DNA of 24,329 nucleotides. Origin: a bacterium. Its GTDB lineage: Bacteria > SM23-81 > DAOVCL01. Below are positions 22,217 to 24,329 of the stretch, one piece after another. The translations under genes were made by a program, and so were the position numbers. Below the pieces are notes generated by a model, which was not told where the DNA came from, did not search any database, and worked only from the letters and a program-made list of their open reading frames with translations. The first letter of the stretch is position 1. Each line of letters opens with the position of its first letter. The stretch covers positions 1-24,329 of the forward strand of contig JAOZPP010000041.1 in NCBI GenBank assembly GCA_029932675.1. Direction: 5' to 3'.

Positions 22217-23369
22217 GCTTACCGAGGAGCAGTTGACAATAAAGGAGCTCTGTCGGCAGATCGCCGAGGAGAAGATAAAACCAGTAAGGGCAAAGTATGA
22301 TGAGACCCAAGATTTTCCCTGGGAGATAGTGGAGGTTTTCGCCCGATCCGATCTATTTGGCCTCTTCATCCCTCAGGAGTACGGGGGATTAGGAGGGGGC
22401 ATATTGGAGATGGTCATCGCCACCGAGGAGCTAAGCAGGGTCTGTGGGGGGATAGCCTTGGCCTTCGCGGCCACGGCTTTGGCTACATTTCCTATTCTCC
22501 TCTTTGGCTCTGAGGAACAGAAGAGAAAATATCTACCCGATATCGCTAAAGGGAAGAAGCTTGCTGCCTTTGCCCTTACAGAGCCGGGGGCAGGTTCGGA
22601 TGCTGGTGCGGTGAGGACGACTGCAAAGAGGGAGGGAGATGGCTGGTTGCTCAACGGCACAAAGCAGTGGATCACTAATGGAGGAGAGGCGGAGATATAT
22701 ACGGTGATAGCGGCAACGGATCTTAGTAGAGGTGCCAGGGGGTTGAGCGCCTTCATCGTGGAGAAGGGGACCGAGGGCTTCTCCTTCGGCAAAAAGGAAG
22801 ACAAGATGGGAATAAGGGGTTCGGCCACTCGGGAGCTAAGCTTCCAGGACTGCCTTATCCCCCGAGAGAACCTCTTAGGTAAGGAGGGACAAGGGTTCCT
22901 CATCGCTATGCGCACCTTCGATCAGTCGCGTCCCGGAGTTGCTGCTCAAGCAGTGGGTATAGCTCAGGGGGCTATGGAAGAGGCTATTGTCTACGCACAG
23001 GAGAGGGAACAGTTTGGGAAACCCATCGCCTCCTTTCAGGGGATTCAATTTATGCTTGCCGATATGGCCACCCAAATTGAGGCCGCCAGGGCCCTTACCT
23101 ATGCTGTGGCCAGGCTAATCGACCGCGGGGCCAAGAAGGTAGCCAGGGCCTCAGCTATGGCCAAACTCTTTGCTTCCGATGTGGCGATGAAGGTGACTAC
23201 AGATGCGGTGCAGATCCTTGGTGGATATGGGTATATGAAGGACTATCCGGTGGAGAAGATGATGCGGGATGCTAAGATAACCCAGATCTACGAGGGAACC
23301 AACCAGATCCAGCGGACCATTATTGCCTCCAACCTGATTAGGGAGATGGCCGGGAGGAGGAAGAAGTAG
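22206..23369 (+). CDS. Acyl-CoA dehydrogenase (short-chain / butyryl-CoA type)
   Basis: A 387-aa FAD enzyme that makes trans-2-enoyl-CoA from acyl-CoA, or works in reverse with an electron-transfer partner. Family marks are FALTEPGAGSD (FAD/substrate loop), WLLNGTKQWITNGG, QYGKP-like REQFGKPI, ILGGYGYMKDYPVEK and the catalytic Glu363 in QIYEGTNQIQR, the position used by short- and medium-chain types. The ATG follows AGAGGAAA by 6 nt and overlaps rnc by 11 nt, so it is translated with the fab operon. It could serve fatty-acid breakdown or butyryl-CoA formation; no ETF genes are in view. The TAG stop lies within a hairpin repeat. Confidence 0.93.
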   Translation: MDYELTEEQLTIKELCRQIAEEKIKPVRAKYDETQDFPWEIVEVFARSDLFGLFIPQEYGGLGGGILEMVIATEELSRVCGGIALAFAATALATFPILLFGSEEQKRKYLPDIAKGKKLAAFALTEPGAGSDAGAVRTTAKREGDGWLLNGTKQWITNGGEAEIYTVIAATDLSRGARGLSAFIVEKGTEGFSFGKKEDKMGIRGSATRELSFQDCLIPRENLLGKEGQGFLIAMRTFDQSRPGVAAQAVGIAQGAMEEAIVYAQEREQFGKPIASFQGIQFMLADMATQIEAARALTYAVARLIDRGAKKVARASAMAKLFASDVAMKVTTDAVQILGGYGYMKDYPVEKMMRDAKITQIYEGTNQIQRTIIASNLIREMAGRRKK

Positions 23370-23391
23370 GGACAGGGCTGAAGCCCCGTCC
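23366..23391. repeat. GGACAGGGC-type hairpin overlapping the acyl-CoA dehydrogenase stop
   Basis: GTAGGGACAGGGC followed by TGAA and GCCCCGTCC: 9-bp arms with one A/C mismatch. The TAG stop of the acyl-CoA dehydrogenase (23367-23369) is part of the repeat's left end. It represents one half of the double element. Confidence 0.8.
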
Positions 23392-23409
23392 GAGTGCTTT
23401 TCTGCCGCG

Positions 23410-23429
23410 GTCAGGGCTCCTGCCCTGAC
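23410..23429. repeat. GTCAGGGC hairpin
   Basis: Perfect 8-bp arms GTCAGGGC / GCCCTGAC with loop TCCT, between the acyl-CoA dehydrogenase and the secreted repeat protein. It is related to the hairpins that flank the HEPN/MNT cassette. Confidence 0.8.
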
Positions 23430-23449
23430 AGCAAAACAAAGGAAAAGAG

Positions 23450-24329
23450 ATGAGAAATTTCTTTGGCGCAATCGTAGTTCTCCTTCTTCTCTCAGGTTCA
23501 GTTTATGCAACTCAGAAAGAGATTCCCTTCAACTTGAGGGAGGTGATGGAGGGGGTAGCCCATCATCCGAGGATGGATGGGGATAGGATTGTTATTGGTG
23601 GGGAGGTTTATCAGGCATCTTTTGATGGTTCTGAGGTCATTTTGACCTCAAGGGATGGTGAGCATATCTATAGAATTCCTATTCAAGATGGGACAGAGCC
23701 GTATGTAAAGGATGGCAAGGTGTGCTACCAGATCCCTGATGGGGAGATACACTTCAGCGGCAACAAACACGGCTTAAGATACCAGAGAACAATCAACGAT
23801 CCTGGCTTTGAAAGATATCTGGGGGATATGGTGATTGGGGTGAAAGGCCAAGGGGATCTGGCCCGTCCTGAAAGGCTTCGGGTTTCCGATGCTTTGGGCC
23901 ATAATGTACCATACAGGGCTGACCAGGGGGATCTCCGGATATCCCAGAAAGACCTTACTTTACTTACATTCCCCCTTACCTTAGACGGTGAATTCCTGAT
24001 AGATACCACAATCGTTTATGTTCCCGCCGGAGGGTGGCAAGGATCTCCCTCGGTGGCCTTTGATGGCACGAACTATCTGGTGGTGTGGGAGGACTGGCGC
24101 AACGGTTCAGGTGATATATACGGGGCGCGGGTGGCTCAATCAGGGGAAGTTCTTGACCCGGCCGGGATTGCCATCTCTACTGCTCCCGCAGATGGGCAAT
24201 ATTCTTCCTCAGTGGTCTTTGATGGCACAAACTACCTGGTGGTGTGGACGGATAAGCGCAGCGGTTCAGATGACATATACGGGGCGCGGGTGGCTCAATC
24301 AGGGGAAGTTCTTGACCCGGCCGGGATTG
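23450..24329 (+). CDS. Secreted tandem-repeat protein, cut by the window end
   Basis: An open frame of 293 codons without stop to the window edge. AAAGGA lies about 6 nt upstream of the ATG. Residues 1-20 are a signal peptide (MRNFFGAIVVLLLL…VYA|TQ). Residues about 21-195 are beta-rich, with no family I recognise (EVILTSRDGEHIYRIPIQD…). From residue 201 a 53-aa unit begins (S-V-x-FDGTNYLVVWxDxRxGSxD, then IYGARVAQSGEVLDPAGI); one full copy and about three quarters of a second are visible. Such units occur in secreted proteins that end in a sorting domain, as in the minus-strand proteins of this window. The repeat probably continues past the edge. Confidence 0.85.
   Translation, partial: MRNFFGAIVVLLLLSGSVYATQKEIPFNLREVMEGVAHHPRMDGDRIVIGGEVYQASFDGSEVILTSRDGEHIYRIPIQDGTEPYVKDGKVCYQIPDGEIHFSGNKHGLRYQRTINDPGFERYLGDMVIGVKGQGDLARPERLRVSDALGHNVPYRADQGDLRISQKDLTLLTFPLTLDGEFLIDTTIVYVPAGGWQGSPSVAFDGTNYLVVWEDWRNGSGDIYGARVAQSGEVLDPAGIAISTAPADGQYSSSVVFDGTNYLVVWTDKRSGSDDIYGARVAQSGEVLDPAGI
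24050..24329 (+). repeat. Tandem coding repeat, 159-bp period
   Basis: Two consecutive units of 53 codons, the second cut by the window end. The block 24116-24170 is identical base for base to 24275-24329 (55 bp), while the first third of the unit differs more. This suggests recent duplication or gene conversion of part of the unit. Confidence 0.9.

Overview
The window looks like a chromosomal segment of an uncultivated bacterium of the FCB-like candidate phyla (WOR-3, TA06 or KSB1 type). I infer this from secreted proteins with an NYPNPFN / IYNILGEEV C-terminal sorting domain (type IX secretion-like), GGDGxGG…YxQRxDxxGxxLW repeat proteins, Shine-Dalgarno-led genes with frequent TTG starts, and a classical bacterial yceD-rpmF-plsX-fab-rnc gene order. 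No phylogenetic marker here fixes the phylum.

Layout. (1) 1-6.5 kb, minus strand: a run of secreted proteins. Reading in the direction of transcription, two small unknown ORFs are followed by a 719-aa sorting-domain protein, a roughly 600-aa repeat protein with the same sorting domain, and an M6-type metalloprotease. (2) 6.5-7.5 kb: a gene-poor stretch packed with palindromic repeats. (3) 7.5-13.9 kb, plus strand: a perfect consensus sigma70-type promoter drives a tiny secretin-domain protein and an MBL-fold hydrolase. A second promoter with a roughly 200-nt structured leader precedes glutamate-semialdehyde (P5C) dehydrogenase. A three-gene set then follows: a cyclic-2,3-DPG-synthetase-like GTPase (COG2403 type), a CstA-family transporter and nucleoside diphosphate kinase. 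(4) 13.9-23.4 kb, plus strand: the fatty-acid operon yceD, rpmF, plsX, fabH, [HEPN + MNT nucleotidyltransferase cassette], fabD, fabG, acpP, fabF, rnc and an acyl-CoA dehydrogenase, mostly with overlapping or nearly touching ends. (5) 23.4 kb to the end: the start of another secreted tandem-repeat protein, cut by the window edge.

The most unusual content lies between the genes. There is a large set of perfect or nearly perfect hairpins with different arm sequences but one design: 7-10 bp arms around a 3-4 nt loop, often TTCA, TTTA, TTAC or TCT. Two of them join into a 60-61 bp REPIN-like double hairpin, present at 7149-7209 and, in opposite orientation, at 18088-18147, with a decayed third copy near 6536-6576. 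The HEPN/MNT cassette that interrupts the fab operon is bracketed by two nearly identical 23-bp hairpin repeats in direct orientation. A separate MITE-like element with a 33-bp palindrome lies at 10420-10493. No transposase gene that could mobilise any of these is present in the window.

Other points: RNase III has substitutions at two metal-site positions, fabF appears to start at a non-standard ATA codon, and two neighbouring secreted-protein genes share a 125-bp nearly identical sorting-domain block.
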